A stretch of 64,000 bases of DNA, from the NCBI GenBank assembly GCA_963691655.1, contig OY829326.1, positions 18,650,878 through 18,714,877 of the forward strand. The letters run 5' to 3'. The position numbers were made by a program, and so were the translations under genes. The stretch is from Toxonevra muliebris (lineage: Eukaryota; Arthropoda; Insecta; Diptera; Pallopteridae). A model generated the notes under the pieces. That model worked only from the letters and a program-made list of their open reading frames with translations. It ran no database searches and was not told the origin of the DNA. Shown piece by piece: positions 34,741 to 46,441 of the stretch (the first letter of the stretch is position 1; each line of letters opens with the position of its first letter).

Positions 34741-36179
34741 TATGAACGTGACGGCGACATCATACTCATACCATCCCTAATCTGTTTGATCCAAACATCA
34801 CAGCAGTTTGATTCAAAATATTAGGAAAATGCTTAGGATCATACAAATGATTCAACTCATTCAAAAATATTTATACATGTAATGCAGGCATCATCTTGTC
34901 CACGTTAAGTCGGTGGCACATATTAGTATCATTTGTGTTTTCAGAGGGACAGGAGAACAATATATACCAAAAGTGTATAAAGAAACATTTCAAGAAAAAT
35001 TAAAAATAATATAAAGCGGAATAGATTAGACGAAAAACCAGTTAACAATAGTTTATTCCTAAATTCCTTTTATAAAAATATTTCTTTTAATTACATATAT
35101 TCCAAACAACTATTTTATATCTCTATTTTTTAATATGTATGTACATATTTTTCTTTATTTCTTAAATATAATAATGAATGTAAAAGTAAAAATAAATTAA
35201 AAATGAAATCGATATAATTATTTACATATTTCTTTGTTGATTTTTCATAAAAAAAGAGTATAGATTACAAAAAGGTCGCAATTCGCAACAATTTCGGACG
35301 ATTGCGTAAACATAAAAAGTTTTTCAACAACATATACTTTTAGGCATTCAACCTCCGGCTTATTAAAACCACACCCATTAAATTTTTTAGATATCAGATT
35401 TATGCTGTTGGCATCAAAATGTTAAATCCCAATTTTTTTAAATCAATCAAAAATTTTGGCACTAGAGGGTTAATGAAGTGAAAAGTACGGCCTCCATACA
35501 TTTTATTTTGGTAAATGAAAAATCCAGAATCAGTAAATAATTTTCTAAAAAACAATATTTGTGAAGAAAATTAAAATTATGTTTTTTATCGATTTCGAAG
35601 TTTGAAGTGTTAATTTTCCTAACATAGTTTTTATAATAAAACAATGGACAATTAGTTAATACATCCTTGCATGTGAAAATTCGAATAACAATATTTTTTT
35701 CTAATGTTGAACTGGGAACAATGAGTTACCCTGGGTGGATTAATGCGAAAAAGTAGCTAATTTATTGAAATAACATAATAAAAGAAATCTTGAATCACCA
35801 CAAGAACACTCAGGCAAACACAACTCTGAATATCTGAGAGCTATTGTTTGTTGTACAACAGAAAATCAGATGAAAGAAGTAGGAGCAGGTTGGATTTAAT
35901 TCGAAAAAATGACAGAAAATGCATGAAATTGATTAAAATTAGATTAAATAGTGCATAAATTAAAAAAAATGAATTATGGTATATCCACTTGAAAATGGAC
36001 GGCCATCATTGTTAGAGTTGAGTTTCGACAAATAAACAATAAATAAAAACATTTCAAAAGAGATTTCGATGTCTTTTCCTTAAAATATAATAAAAAAAAT
36101 CGATTGAAAGACAATACAAACTTAAAAATAAGATATCTCTTGATTTTGACCTAATCTTTAAAAACGGAGTTTAGCACTG
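34741..36179. other. Intergenic AT-rich DNA
   Basis: Nothing convincing. A single CTAGAGGGTTAA at about 35463-35474 resembles one end of a piggyBac-like MITE, but no partner end was found. Confidence 0.4.
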
Positions 36180-37143
36180 GATTCTATGACCCAAAATTAA
36201 GTTTGCGGATCCCAGCGTTTTGGTGTGTCAATTTCACTTACAGCGCTATTGCTTCTTTGGTGCGTATTTTTCCGTATGTTATATCCGAATTGGAAATTAC
36301 TACTATCGATACCAGCTCTAGTGAGTATTGGTCTGAAATTTCAAAAATGAAAAACAGGGAAGCTTTACCCTTTGTTAACAAAACTTGTCTGGCACATTTT
36401 TTCTTTACCTCATTCCACATCTAGTGTGGACGAGTTTTTACCCAAATTAGTATAACCGAGAGCTTTTAGAAATCGGCTGTCAACTACTATTATGGGGTCA
36501 ATTTTATATGTTAAACAATTATTCAAAGAAAAAACTCTTTTCAAATAGAACCCTTTGTTAGTTCACATCAGATGGAATTAATGAGAACGTTTGAACGTGG
36601 TTGTCTTCGTTCCACGACAAATACGAAAAGAGACATTGGTTCATATAAATATGGTAAAATCTCTGAAATATATTCCGCAGCAAAGTGTGCGAGAATGGAT
36701 CGCTTCGTGGCGTACAGACAGTATAATTTTTTCAATAAATGCATAAACTCTGAACTTATTAAAATTAGGGATATCATACATTGCCCAAATCAGATAAGTG
36801 GTAAATACACAAAGATTACATACATTCATGATCTACATGAATCGGGACAACTGGTCTTAAATGACAAAATTTTAATTTTTCACACTAGATACAATCATGA
36901 AAACGGACTAGTGTATAACACCGGGCAATAGACAATATTTAATTAATTAATTCTTTTCACTTTTGTCACATGTACCGTATCAATTTTGTTCAAGTATTAT
37001 GGTTTTTCATTGTTTTTTACCTTTTTTTTAATATTATACCCATGAACAGAAATGTACCTATTTAATTTTGTACTTAGATAAGTTAACTAAGCATCCATAT
37101 AAATTGTATCCCGTTTATTGGATAAATAAATAAACATTTAAAC

Positions 37144-37168
<25 letters not shown>
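36180..37168 (+). pseudogene. Retroposed sequence with poly(A) tail
   Basis: The segment ends in about 28 A residues (37142-37168), preceded at 15-20 bp by AATAAATAAATAAA-type polyadenylation signals. It carries a 119-codon plus-strand frame at 36572-36931 (MRTFERGCLRSTTNTKRD...) that I do not recognise, closely preceded by another shorter frame. This looks like the 3' end of a LINE or a processed retrocopy of a transcript. The left boundary is approximate and no target duplication was identified. Confidence 0.5.
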
Positions 37169-37174
<6 letters not shown>

Positions 37175-37354
37175 CAAAATATGTACGTCCAGAAAGTGGC
37201 CAATAGTTTTGCTAGCCAACACCTCATTTTAAATGCATATATGTATTTGCATGTGTATATTTATTTTATATAAATAAGTTTTATTTGCATTTTAATTTTA
37301 TTATTGAATTGCTTATTTAATTTTTATTTTATTCAAATAAATAGTGGCTGGCTA

Positions 37355-37685
37355 TGGTCACCGTAGCCTAGTGGTTAGTTAATTGAACTGCAACGCAGAC
37401 GTGCCCGGGTTCATATCTCGGCACGCTCAAAAAAAAAAAAATTCAAAATAGAAAATACAAATTTTTCTACACGGCACCACTTCTTGGCTGGCAATGGCAA
37501 ACCTCCAGAGTAAAAAAATGACCATGAAAAACTTTTCACTTCTCCGTTCGGATTCGGCATAAAACTGTAGGTCCTTTCTATTTTTTGTATAAACATAACT
37601 CACACAACATGAATGGATACGAAAAGCCCGGCTTTAGGCCTCCAGGGGCTATTGTGCCATAATAGTAGTAGTAGACTTTTTGCTT
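37355..37685 (+). mobile_element. tRNA-derived SINE
   Basis: A tRNA-like head has an A box TAGCCTAGTGGTTAG (about 37364-37378) and a B box GGGTTCATATCTCGG (about 37407-37421), the two internal RNA polymerase III promoter elements. A longer non-tRNA body follows (GGCAATGGCAAACCTCC, ACTGTAGGTCCTTTC). It ends in a TAGTAGTAG microsatellite tail near 37672. I recall similar body sequences being frequent in fly genomes; I could not check this. Confidence 0.7.
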
Positions 37686-37854
37686 GCAAATTTTTAAAAA
37701 TAAAAATTTATCCAGTAAAAACTATCAGGTTCTCTCATACTGAGCTGTCACTTTACTCTCTCGCAAGGTCACTTGCAACTATTTTTCGAAAATATCGAAC
37801 CTACGTATTCTCAACTTGAAGTTGACTACTTGCAGGCGTAAGCGCAGTGTAAAG

Positions 37855-38040
37855 CTACAAATAGAATCGCGGCATATCGACAAATTTACTCATCGTAAAA
37901 ACGCTGTTAAAACACTCATAACCTTATGAGATGGAATAGAATTGCAGCTGTACACTATTTTACATCGTCTTGGCGTTTTTATGGTGACAGCGTTTTTACG
38001 TCGCGGAAATTTGTCCATACGAGTCAATTCTGTTTATAGT
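37855..38040. mobile_element. MITE family B, copy 1
   Basis: About 186 bp with inverted ends sharing CGACAAATTT and GTAAAAACGCTGT, closing in TGTTTATAGT. A second copy lies at 40022-40194, so the pair brackets SsRbeta. Confidence 0.75.
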
Positions 38041-38168
38041 TAAAGATAAGATGTTTACATAAATATTTGGTCTGGCAGCTCCTTGGTATCTGATAGCTTA
38101 CACATTCACCAACTAGATGGTGCAGTATATCACCCCCGAATTTTGACATTTTGGTGACACGAAGCCAG

Positions 38169-38182
38169 CACGTCAACGTCAC
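38169..38182. promoter_or_regulatory. UPRE/CRE-like motif pair upstream of SsRbeta
   Basis: CACGTCAACGTCAC contains two overlapping ACGTCA-type sites; on the minus strand TGACGTG matches the core recognised by XBP1/ATF6-type factors. It lies about 110 bp upstream of a likely untranslated first exon's donor (GTAAGT at 38290). TRAP subunits are commonly induced by ER stress, so such a site would make sense. Short motifs occur by chance. Confidence 0.35.
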
Positions 38183-38697
38183 TAGCCATTCGGTACTGTG
38201 TTTTTGGAAAGTTTTTGATTTTACTCTATTAGCGGTTGGAGTTGAACATCAATTAGTTTTATTACAAATTTGTTCTAAATCAATACTAAGTAAGTTAAAA
38301 ATATATATCCATTGAAAATGAATAATTAGGTATTTTAATTCAAAGATATGTCAAATGTGAAAGGAAAACAAATTGAAGAAAGTTTTAATGTAAATTTTTG
38401 CTTCCACGTCAACAAAAAGTCAAATACATATCGCCAATTGTACCAGAACCGCGAATGTATGAGGAAAATGTGCCTCAATATTTACAATTGATCTGAATTA
38501 TTAATCAAATCCTGTAATCTTAAATTTATTTCAATCAGAAATATCGAATAATGCAAAAGTTCAAACATTGCTACACAAGAACTTTTCTCAAAATAAATTT
38601 TCGCACATTTCGCGGTGCTGTGACAGCTGTCTTAATGCCTCTTCCATATATTTTTGTCGTATATAAAATATAAATTGATTCGATTTTCTCTTACAGA

Positions 38698-39334
38698 ATG
38701 TTTAAGTCTTTGTTGGCACTCTGCGCCTTTTTGGCAATTTTTAATGTGTGCCTATCGGACGATGAGACCAGTGCTCGCTTACTAGTTTCAAAACAGATCT
38801 TGAACAAGTATTTAGTGGAAAAGAGTGACTTGCTGGTGCGCTATACTATCTATAATGTTGGAAACGGAGCTGCTACCAATGTGAAATTGGTCGATAGCGG
38901 CTTCCATCAAGAAGCATTTGACATCGTTGGTGGTCAACCAACGGCAACCATTGATCGCATTGCTCCACAAGCCAATTACACACATGTACTGGTAGTGCGT
39001 CCGAAAGCCTTTGGTTACTTCAATTTTACTGCTGCTGAAATCTCTTATAAACCAGTTGAAGAAGCTGAAAAGGTACAATATTTGCTACATGCGTCGAATT
39101 GTGAAAAATAATTAAGATTTTTCTGTTTCATTTTAGTTACAACTAGCTGTTAGCTCCGAACCCGGAGAGGGTGGCATTGTAAACTTGAGCGAATTTAACA
39201 AACGTTTCTCCTCGCATCTTTCGGATTGGATCGCTTTTGCCATTATGACGCTTCCTTCCTTAGCTATTCCGTTGGCTTTGTGGCACTCATCGAAAAGCAA
39301 ATATGAACGCTATGGCAAGCATAAGAAGCACTAA
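38698..39334 (+). CDS. SsRbeta: Translocon-associated protein subunit beta (TRAP-beta / SSR2)
   Basis: Two coding exons, 38698-39072 and 39137-39334 (phase 0, 64-bp intron), give 190 residues, the usual family size. TRAP-beta is a single-pass ER membrane subunit of the complex attached to the Sec61 translocon that helps nascent secretory proteins enter. Visible: signal peptide (1-20, ending CLS); lumenal Ig-like domain with the family block [16 protein letters not shown]; two N-glycosylation sites (NYT, NFT); SSEPGEGGI linker; a TM segment around 156-175 ([19 protein letters not shown]); and a short lysine-rich cytosolic tail ([13 protein letters not shown]). The sequence before the ATG is a splice acceptor (TTACAG, 38691-38696), so a 5' untranslated exon ending at about 38289 (GTAAGT donor) is likely. 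AATAAA for its 3' end is at 39710. Confidence 0.95.
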
Positions 39335-39709
39335 GTTATCATCATAGACAGAGGGAAAAGAAAGAAAAGAAGAGAGAAAGAAAGCTATAATTAGTTTCTT
39401 TCTAGCTGGCATCATTTGTTCCACATTCATAACACAAATTAAAATTTTTTGATGCTACTCACCGAACTGGTGGATTTTCCTTTCTTTAACTATTGTCTAT
39501 TTATGAATTTAGCTTAAAAATTGTGTACTAAGTATTTATAAATTACTTCGCCCTCAATTTTTTATTTTTCATTTTGTTAAATACAATAGTTTAGGAGATC
39601 AATATGATGAAAATCGTTTTAGATTTGTTTAAAGGCGCTATTCATAGATTTGTAAACATATTAACTTTCTACACATATAATGTTCTTTTTGCGTCGTGAG
39701 ATTTTTTCT

Positions 39710-39715
39710 AATAAA
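39710..39715 (+). terminator. Polyadenylation signal candidate, SsRbeta
   Basis: AATAAA lies about 376 bp after the stop codon, with T-rich sequence following. Confidence 0.55.
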
Positions 39716-40021
39716 ATTTGTTTTTTAAAAAATTGAGTTATTGATTCAGTGGCTTACTAGAGCTTCTATTTGTAAAATGGAAATAGGCTAATTCCATTCA
39801 TTATTTAAGTAGTGTGTACTAAAACTTAAGGGGAATCGCTTGCTACATCCACACAAAACTATACATGTGGTGATTAGCAGCAATTTGGATAAGATTAGCA
39901 TTAGTTTGTAAATTTTCGTTTTGCAAACATTTTGTGACTTTGTTCAACTGGAAATTTTTTTTTTTTAAGTTATTCAAAATATTTTTTGGCCTCGCCCTTA
40001 CAATTTGTTTGTTTCGCTTTG

Positions 40022-40194
40022 CCGCGGCTTAAAAACGCTGTCTCATTTAAAACGCTCATAATACTATAAGATAGAACAGAATTGCAACTGTCGACGACTT
40101 TACGCCGCGATTTTCCGTCGACTTGGCGTTTTTATGGTGACCGCGTTTTTTACACAGCGTAAATTCGTCGATTTGTCGCAATTCTGTTTATAGT
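40022..40194. mobile_element. MITE family B, copy 2
   Basis: Shares with 37855-38040 the words AAAACGCT, CAGAATTGCA, TTGGCGTTTTTATGGTGAC and the TCTGTTTATAGT end. The left end is shorter than in copy 1. It directly abuts another small inverted-repeat element. Confidence 0.65.
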
Positions 40195-40300
40195 TTAAGT
40201 GGTAATTCACACAGGCGCAATCATTAACGCCTGTCTTACTATTTTTTCTAGCGCTTTCAGACATGCGTTCTTGTTTGCGCCCGTGTGAACAGCCACTTAA
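40195..40300. mobile_element. 106-bp hairpin MITE
   Basis: The ends are inverted copies of TTAAGTGG, then TTCACAC, GGCGCAA and AACGC, leaving only a short loop. It is almost a complete hairpin and sits flush against MITE family B copy 2. Confidence 0.7.
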
Positions 40301-40593
40301 GGTGTGAAAACTTTTTTTTATGTAGTTAACCACTTTTTCTTTTTAACTTTCCTTGCGTGCCTCGACCCAAATGTCAAATATTTCGCGATAAAAATTAATT
40401 TATTGATATATTTTTTTAATATTCTTTCAAAGTTATTTATTTATTTCAATTTCATGAATTAGAGGATATGCTTTTATAAACTACTAGATATTCTAAATGC
40501 TAACTTAAGTAATAATTGATTTGGAAATTGCAGTGCCTACATCTATTTGAATGATTATAAAAATCTAAGAAGCTGCAGACTTCATTTGCTTCC

Positions 40594-40890
40594 CTAAGCG
40601 CCTGGTTATATTGGTGCTCGGTGTTCGACGAACACAAAACATTTTCTCCCGTGCTCGGTTAAGGTGGTTACATTCAGCTCGTTGCAGAGTTGTTTTTTGT
40701 CAAAATATACTCGTTTGTTTATTACTATTTTATATGTAATGATACTGTTTTGTAAAATAACTCATTGCCACCCTGAATACTTGGCGTGCTCGGTGTACAA
40801 TACATCGAGCATATCGTGTTCGGTGTGAGAGTGAGTAAAGACTCTCTCTTTGTGTTCGGTGCAACAACAATTTCATGGTGTTCGCCGAGC
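40594..40890. mobile_element. MITE family A, copy 2
   Basis: Nearly identical to 14664-14960 but lacking the last approximately 20 bp at its right end, where an inverted third copy begins. Confidence 0.75.
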
Positions 40891-43800
40891 CTAAGGCTGT
40901 GGTTATATTGCGAGTATGCTCAGCGAACACCATAAAATTGTTGTTGTAGCGAATGTGGGGTAGGTTGCATTTGATAGAAAATAGAAAGAAAAGACAAACA
41001 CAAAGATTAGTAGTTTGAACCTAAATCCAGTCCTAAGAAACGGGCGACCGTTTCCGGTTCCGTCCACAGTCATGTTGGTGTGAGAGCTGTAGGATCGGGC
41101 GGACAATTAAATAGGTGAGGTGTGTCATGCGGACTGTTACCACACTTCGGACAGGCATCAGCTATTTCGGGGTTTAAAATCAAGAGGTAGGAATATAGGA
41201 CCTTGGACACTCCCGAGCGAAGCTGCGATAGGGTAGCACGTGTGGTTCTGGGCAGAGAGCGCTCTGTATTACAGATGGGGGGGGAGGGATGTCGTTCAGT
41301 ACGTGGTTCAGTCTGTATTTTGTAAGTGCGTTCTGTACAGTGTTCGTATGGATGTCACTTTTTGCGTTTATGACTTCCAGGGATGTGGGTTGTGACGACA
41401 GGTCACAAATAAATTCTTGGATGTTAGCCAGTTCGTCACGGAGATCGTGTCGAACAGCTCGATGAGGGGGTCATGAATATATGACTGACCCGGATGATCT
41501 GCACAGAGACAACCAGTCAGGAACTGCCTAGTGAGCAGCTCGCAGTGAGTCTTTACTGGTAAGATCTCTATCTCAAAGTGCAGGTGATTCGGGTAAGTCA
41601 TAAGGTGACAACCAGTGACGACACGCAATGCGGAGTTTTGAGCGGCCTGAAGGTTCCGCCATTGCGTGTCACTGATACTTGGGGTCCAGACAGGAGCTGC
41701 GTAATTTAATACAGGACGACTAATGGCCTTATAGGTCGCGTTTAGGGTCTCCTTGTCCTTCCCCCAAGTACTCCCTGATAGTGCCTTCATTATTATATTT
41801 CTCCCCCTCAACTTCTGGGCTGTGATCTCAGCATGTTTGGAGAAAACGAAGAGGCTATCAAAGGCCACTCCTAAGGTTTTAGGGTTGTTTGTCGTGGGTA
41901 TCAAAGTGTCTCCTAACCTTACTCCAAGATCTGCAGACATCTCCTTTGTCCAGGTTGTGAACAATGTTGCCGTTGACTTCCCAGTCGAGAGAGCCAGGTT
42001 GCGGTCCGTGAGGAACTGTGAAAGGATTGGCACTCATGTCCCTGCCTGTGGTTATCAGGGTGCAGTCATCGTCGTAGGAGTCGGGGGGAGGAGTCGGGAT
42101 GCTGGAGACATAGAGGTTGAGGAGGAGCGGTGAAAGCACACCACCTTGGGGTACTCCCTGTTTCAGTTTACGGTTACTGCTCTTCAAACCTCTGAACTCC
42201 ACACATGACTGTCTACCGACATATAGATCGTCAGCCAACGTTTCATTGTGTTTGGCAAGGAAGTGTTATACAGATCTCGGAGTAGTGCAGCATGGTTTAC
42301 CGTGTCAAACGCTTTGGCGAGATCTAGCGCAACTACTATGGACCGATGGTGAGGACGCTTACTATTTAGACCATCGGCAATTTGTGTGGTTAACTCGCAC
42401 AGAGCGGTTGTGGTGCTGAATCCTTGGCGGAAACCATGCTGGTGGTTTGCCAATCGTATGTGCCTTTTGAAGAAAGGGAGTAGAAATGCTTCAAGTATTT
42501 TCACAATAGGCGATAGAAGCGTGATTGGCCGGTAGGAGGTACCTTGATTTGCCGGTTTCCCGGCTTGGGGATAATCCTGCCAGTCTTCCAGATGTCAGGA
42601 ATGTCTAACGCAGAGACGCTTAGGTTGAAGAGCGTCGTCAGATAGGCCAAGCCATGTGGTCCCATGTGCTTCAGCATGACTGTGACCAAAGCGTCAGGCT
42701 TTCGATGGCTTGGCGGCTTTGACCGCGTCTTCGACCTCGTCAACGGTGAACTCTATTTCACCTGATTGACATTCCAGCCTTCGCATGTCCCTGATAATTT
42801 TGCGTCTGTCCGAGTCACTTTTAGTTGGATGCTCCGTGAATTGCCGATTGAAGGAGATCGCACACTTTTTGGGATTAGAGATGTGGATGTCCCGGAATGC
42901 AATTGAGGTGCGATCGTTCCTTCTCATCGGATTCGAAAGAGTCTTGATGGTTTTCTACAACTTGTTTGTGGTGAGGTCGGAATCTTCAAGGTGTTTGAGC
43001 CAGGTGGTTCGGCGATGCTCGTTAACGAGCGCTTCGATTTCTCAAGTAAGCTCAGGGATCCTAGGATCGCTTGGGTCGAATCGTCTCGCTCGTTGGCGAT
43101 TCTGAAGGCAGGTGAAGGGAAGTTTGGGCGCATGTTGAGTATCCTTCCAGCAGGTATGGTTCTTTTGCCAGCTTTAATCTGGATATTCCGCAGCATGGGT
43201 TCTTCTTTTCGGACATTTGTGGGTGGTACGAGGAATGCAAAGGCGTTCTCTGTCCAGTTTGAACGTTCGTCCATTCGGCCCTATTAAAACTTACAAATGT
43301 GTGCTTTTCGGACACAATGAAGTCGGCTAGCGAGGATATGCCAATCGTCACTGGGATGTGGTCTGAATTTAGGGCCACATCCGCGTTCCAAGTGGAAACC
43401 CCTAGCAGAGCCGGGCTTACAATTGTGATATCTGGTAAACTCTGGTGGGTTGCGGTTATCCAGGGATGGTGGTTTTCATTAATTGGGCAAAACTCGGAAT
43501 CATCAATTTGGATCGCAATGGCATTTCCTCTACCGTCATTGCCGGCGGCAGAGAACCAGCTCTCATGATGGGCATTTAGGTCGCCGAGAGGATGCGGTGC
43601 TCGCCCACAAGGAGGTCCTGGATGTCCGGGCGAAACCCAGGGGAGCAGGCTGACACAGGTGGGATGTACACATTGATAATTTCAATGTCCATACCTCCAG
43701 ATGTGACAGCTATGCCTGGAACCTATATTTGTGGGTCTGCTGAGGTTAGGTCCAGCGTCCGATAGTTCACTGATTGGTGGACTATGAACGCAAGGCCGCC

Positions 43801-44589
43801 TCCCGCATTCCTGTCACGGTCAGCCCTGATGATGTTGTAGTCGGCAGAGGCATGCAGTGCACTCCGGCTTGAGAGCTTCGTTTCCTGCAGAGCAGCAATG
43901 ACGGTATCGTTCCTCCTCATGTAATCCGTGAGTTCCACGATTTTTCTTCTTATGCCATTGCAGTTCCATTGAAGGACCCGAAAGGACTGTTGGTCGGATG
44001 CGAAGGGTTGACATCTAGAGGACCTTGGAGGATTTATGGGTGGTCGAGGGGTGGGATTTAAAGGTGGTGTGTTTATGGTCGAGGTTGGGGAAGGGATTGG
44101 GGTAGGCGGACGGTGTGGGTCTACTGTACTGTACTCAGAAGGGCTGTATTGTGAGGCTCGTGCGCAGCAAGGCCTCTTGAACATCTCGGTGTAATCAGCG
44201 GAGGTGACACCACTCGCCGCATCTATTGTACCGTACCGAGGCAGAACCTCGTGTGATCCTACGTCTACAAGTTGAGCAGTACCATACTGTGGGGCCTGGG
44301 TTAGGTTCTATGCCGGCGCGTAGGAGTAAACATTTGAGCAGGCAGGCCGGCGTTGCCTGCTCAGATAGAAAAACATATAAAAGAGGTATACAAACCTGCG
44401 TCCACGTCGAGGGTTGACAATCCTTGGCCAGGATTTCTCCTGGGTCGATCCCGGGGCGAAGACCCGATTGTCGTGAGGATCGACCATAAAATTGTTGTTG
44501 CATTAGGTGTATTCTACACCGAGCACGCCGAGTATTCGGGGTGGCAATGAGTTATTTTTCAAAACAGTATCATTACATATAAAATAGTA
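40891..44589. mobile_element. MITE family A, copy 3 (inverted), split by a LINE
   Basis: The left fragment (40891-40946, CTAAGG then GTGGTTATATTG) and the right fragment (44483-44589, including ATTCGGGGTGGCAATGAG) are minus-oriented pieces of MITE family A. Between them lies the LINE, and the duplicated 18-bp target belongs to the MITE. The right fragment lacks part of the MITE centre and one end, so it has been rearranged. Confidence 0.7.
40947..44482 (-). mobile_element. LINE retrotransposon, nearly full span, frameshifted, with 18-bp target duplication
   Basis: The 18-base sequence ACCATAAAATTGTTGTTG occurs at 40929-40946 and 44483-44500, marking an insertion of about 3.5 kb. Reading right to left: a first segment (about 44503-44195) with GIEPNPGP and a Cys/His finger (WYCSTCRRR); an EEP endonuclease (WNCNGIRRKIVEL, ALQETKL, about 44000-43300); RT pieces LDLAKAFDTVNH (about 42330) and GVPQGGVLSPLLLN (about 42130); then a C-terminal part ending with LNYAAPVWTP (about 41700) and beyond. 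Segments fall in different frames, so several frameshifts have killed it. The catalytic YADD box reads YDDD here (about 42070). Clade not assigned. Confidence 0.9.
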
Positions 44590-44975
44590 ATTTTTAGTGG
44601 ATTTTTGTAGGAAAAACAAGCAATTTTTCTAAAACTTTAAATTCACTTAGAAGAAAATGAAGCATTTTTGCCAAAAAAAATTTACACATCTCAGTTCAAA
44701 TCATGGTTTGTTAAAAATTGTATTGTGTTGAGAAGTGGATTTTAGAATACACCAAGTTATCTGTTTTTGTTTTTTTTTTTATTAAAAATCCCAATTATCT
44801 AGATTGTTTGTTCAATGAAGTATATACTTAGTAATCTATTTAGTACCTTCTAGTATTACAAAATTAAAGAATTATAAAATATATAGTATTTATGTAACTT
44901 TATGTTAAAGTGATAATGGGTAGGAGACGCGTCGAATCAAGCCAAATGTGCGAACGAGTCCGTATTTTAAATTCA
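44590..44975. other. 3' flank of Fbxo28
   Basis: AT-rich. On the minus strand AATAAA (44778-44783) is a candidate polyadenylation signal about 195 bp beyond the Fbxo28 stop codon. Confidence 0.45.
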
Positions 44976-46441
44976 TTATACCTTCGGCTTCTTTCCAGTT
45001 TCTGTAGTAGTTGTACTTGTGGAAGCGCTATTTTGCCCACTGTAGTCTGTTACTAATACAGAGGTTGATATTTCATCGTGACGACGTTTTCTAGGGGCTT
45101 TGTTAGTATCACTCTGCACTAGAGACTCTGTTGATATTACTTTTGGATTGTTTGGCGAGGACAAAGACGGTATAATGGTAGTAATTGGATCGCCTGGGTT
45201 GATTTGTTTTACATTGGCGCATATCTCGCGCTCTTTTGCTTCCAAATCATCAAGACGTTTCTTGAAGTCATTTAGTAACACGTTGGTTCTTGCAAGCGTT
45301 CCACACACTTCTTGCAGGCGTCTCGTTTGTTGTGTTTGCGTTTGCTGCATTTGATGTAGCTGTATGTGTATATGCAAGTGTAGTATATAATATGGTATGT
45401 AAGCAATTGTAATACAATAGGGACTACAATTTTCATTTGCATACCTTAATGCATCCTTTTTTGTACTCAGCCTCAACCTTTTTAACATGCTCCCAAGCTA
45501 TGCGTGCTTTTGGGCATCCATTTTGTCCAAGTCCACTGCAAATATGTGAAAAATCACTGCAGGAAGAATCTGAGCAACAAATTTAATAAAATTAAAAAAG
45601 GTTTTTTGAAGACATCAGGGCCTGGTTTACGCTTACATACCTGTTTGCTCCATACCCAATAGCACGTTAACATGCTGCTGTATGTTATCGTTGTTCCAGT
45701 TGCTGCAATTACTGCCACTGCTACATGAGTGTGTCGAAGATGAAGCTGAGGTCGTTGCCTTCCATGGACCAACAACACCGACGCTAGAGCTAATATTAAT
45801 ACTACCACATCCGAAACTTAAAGTTCGCAAGCCGCTCTCCGGACTTGAACTGTTATTACCATGTGTTTTCCCTTCATGTTCTGCAGTAGTTTTTAATATT
45901 ATCGCGATTTTTTCATCGAAATGTTCAATTGCCATCGAAGAAATATCACGAAGTTCTTGAAGTACTTCATGTGGACGTAGAGGTTTTCGCGTCGTTTCTA
46001 CCATTTTCAAAATATCGAGAATTTCATCGAGGACCCGCCCAGGTATAAAACAGCACAGATGTCCTTCAATGTACTTGGAATATGTCATCGAAAGCATTGA
46101 AATTCGTGTCTCAATAGACGTAAGAATGTCTGCATGCCGTGCAAGGTAATGAATCCGTCGTTCGGATTCCCGGCGCGGCAATAGTGATTTTATACGCTTG
46201 AAACTAACTGCATGTCGTTTTACAACTTTGTTGAATCCTCGATTTAACACTTGTTGACAAATCTGATCAATTTTTTGGCAAACCTTTAACAAATCAATCA
46301 AATTAATCAATTAATGGAGTGCAAACACCTTTATTAGTAATTTCTTTAAGTATGTACCACTCGCTTTTTCGAGACTTCATCGTAAGATAAATATTCAAAA
46401 ACTTCCTCAAGCATTACATCAGGCAAATCCAGGAACTTCAT
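44976..46441 (-). CDS. Fbxo28: F-box protein of the FBXO28 type
   Basis: Four exons on the minus strand: 46441-46361, 46283-45641, 45569-45445, 45359-44976, with short introns and matching phases, total 410 residues. FBXO28 is a substrate receptor of an SCF (Skp1-cullin-F-box) ubiquitin ligase, mainly nuclear. Visible: an N-terminal F-box (LPDVMLEEVFEYLSYDEVSKK, cut by intron 1); the highly conserved blocks RHAVSFKRIKSLLPRRESER, LCCFIPGRVLDEIL and HEVLQELRDISSMAIEHFDE; a Ser/Asn-rich linker; an acidic/basic coiled coil around residues 285-340 (LARTNVLLNDFKKRLDDLEAKE); and a basic, nuclear-signal-like stretch (APRKRRHDE) near the end. The exon 1 donor is weak: GTGGTA (46360) or GTACAT three bases later are both possible, adding or removing one valine. 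Family assignment rests on remembered vertebrate FBXO28 motifs. Confidence 0.9.

Noticed and set aside
37364..37421. A genuine tRNA gene
   Set aside because: A and B boxes are present but the stems do not pair as a cloverleaf, and a SINE body and microsatellite tail follow.
39073..39111. SsRbeta ending at 39111 after exon 1
   Set aside because: GTACAA is a usable donor, and exon 2 restores the family TM segment and lysine-rich tail at the correct length.
45478..45545. Fbxo28 exon 3 starting at the TTTGCAG acceptor (about 45541)
   Set aside because: That phase hits a stop shortly after. Starting at 45569 after GCTCAG keeps the frame open and gives a 410-residue protein.
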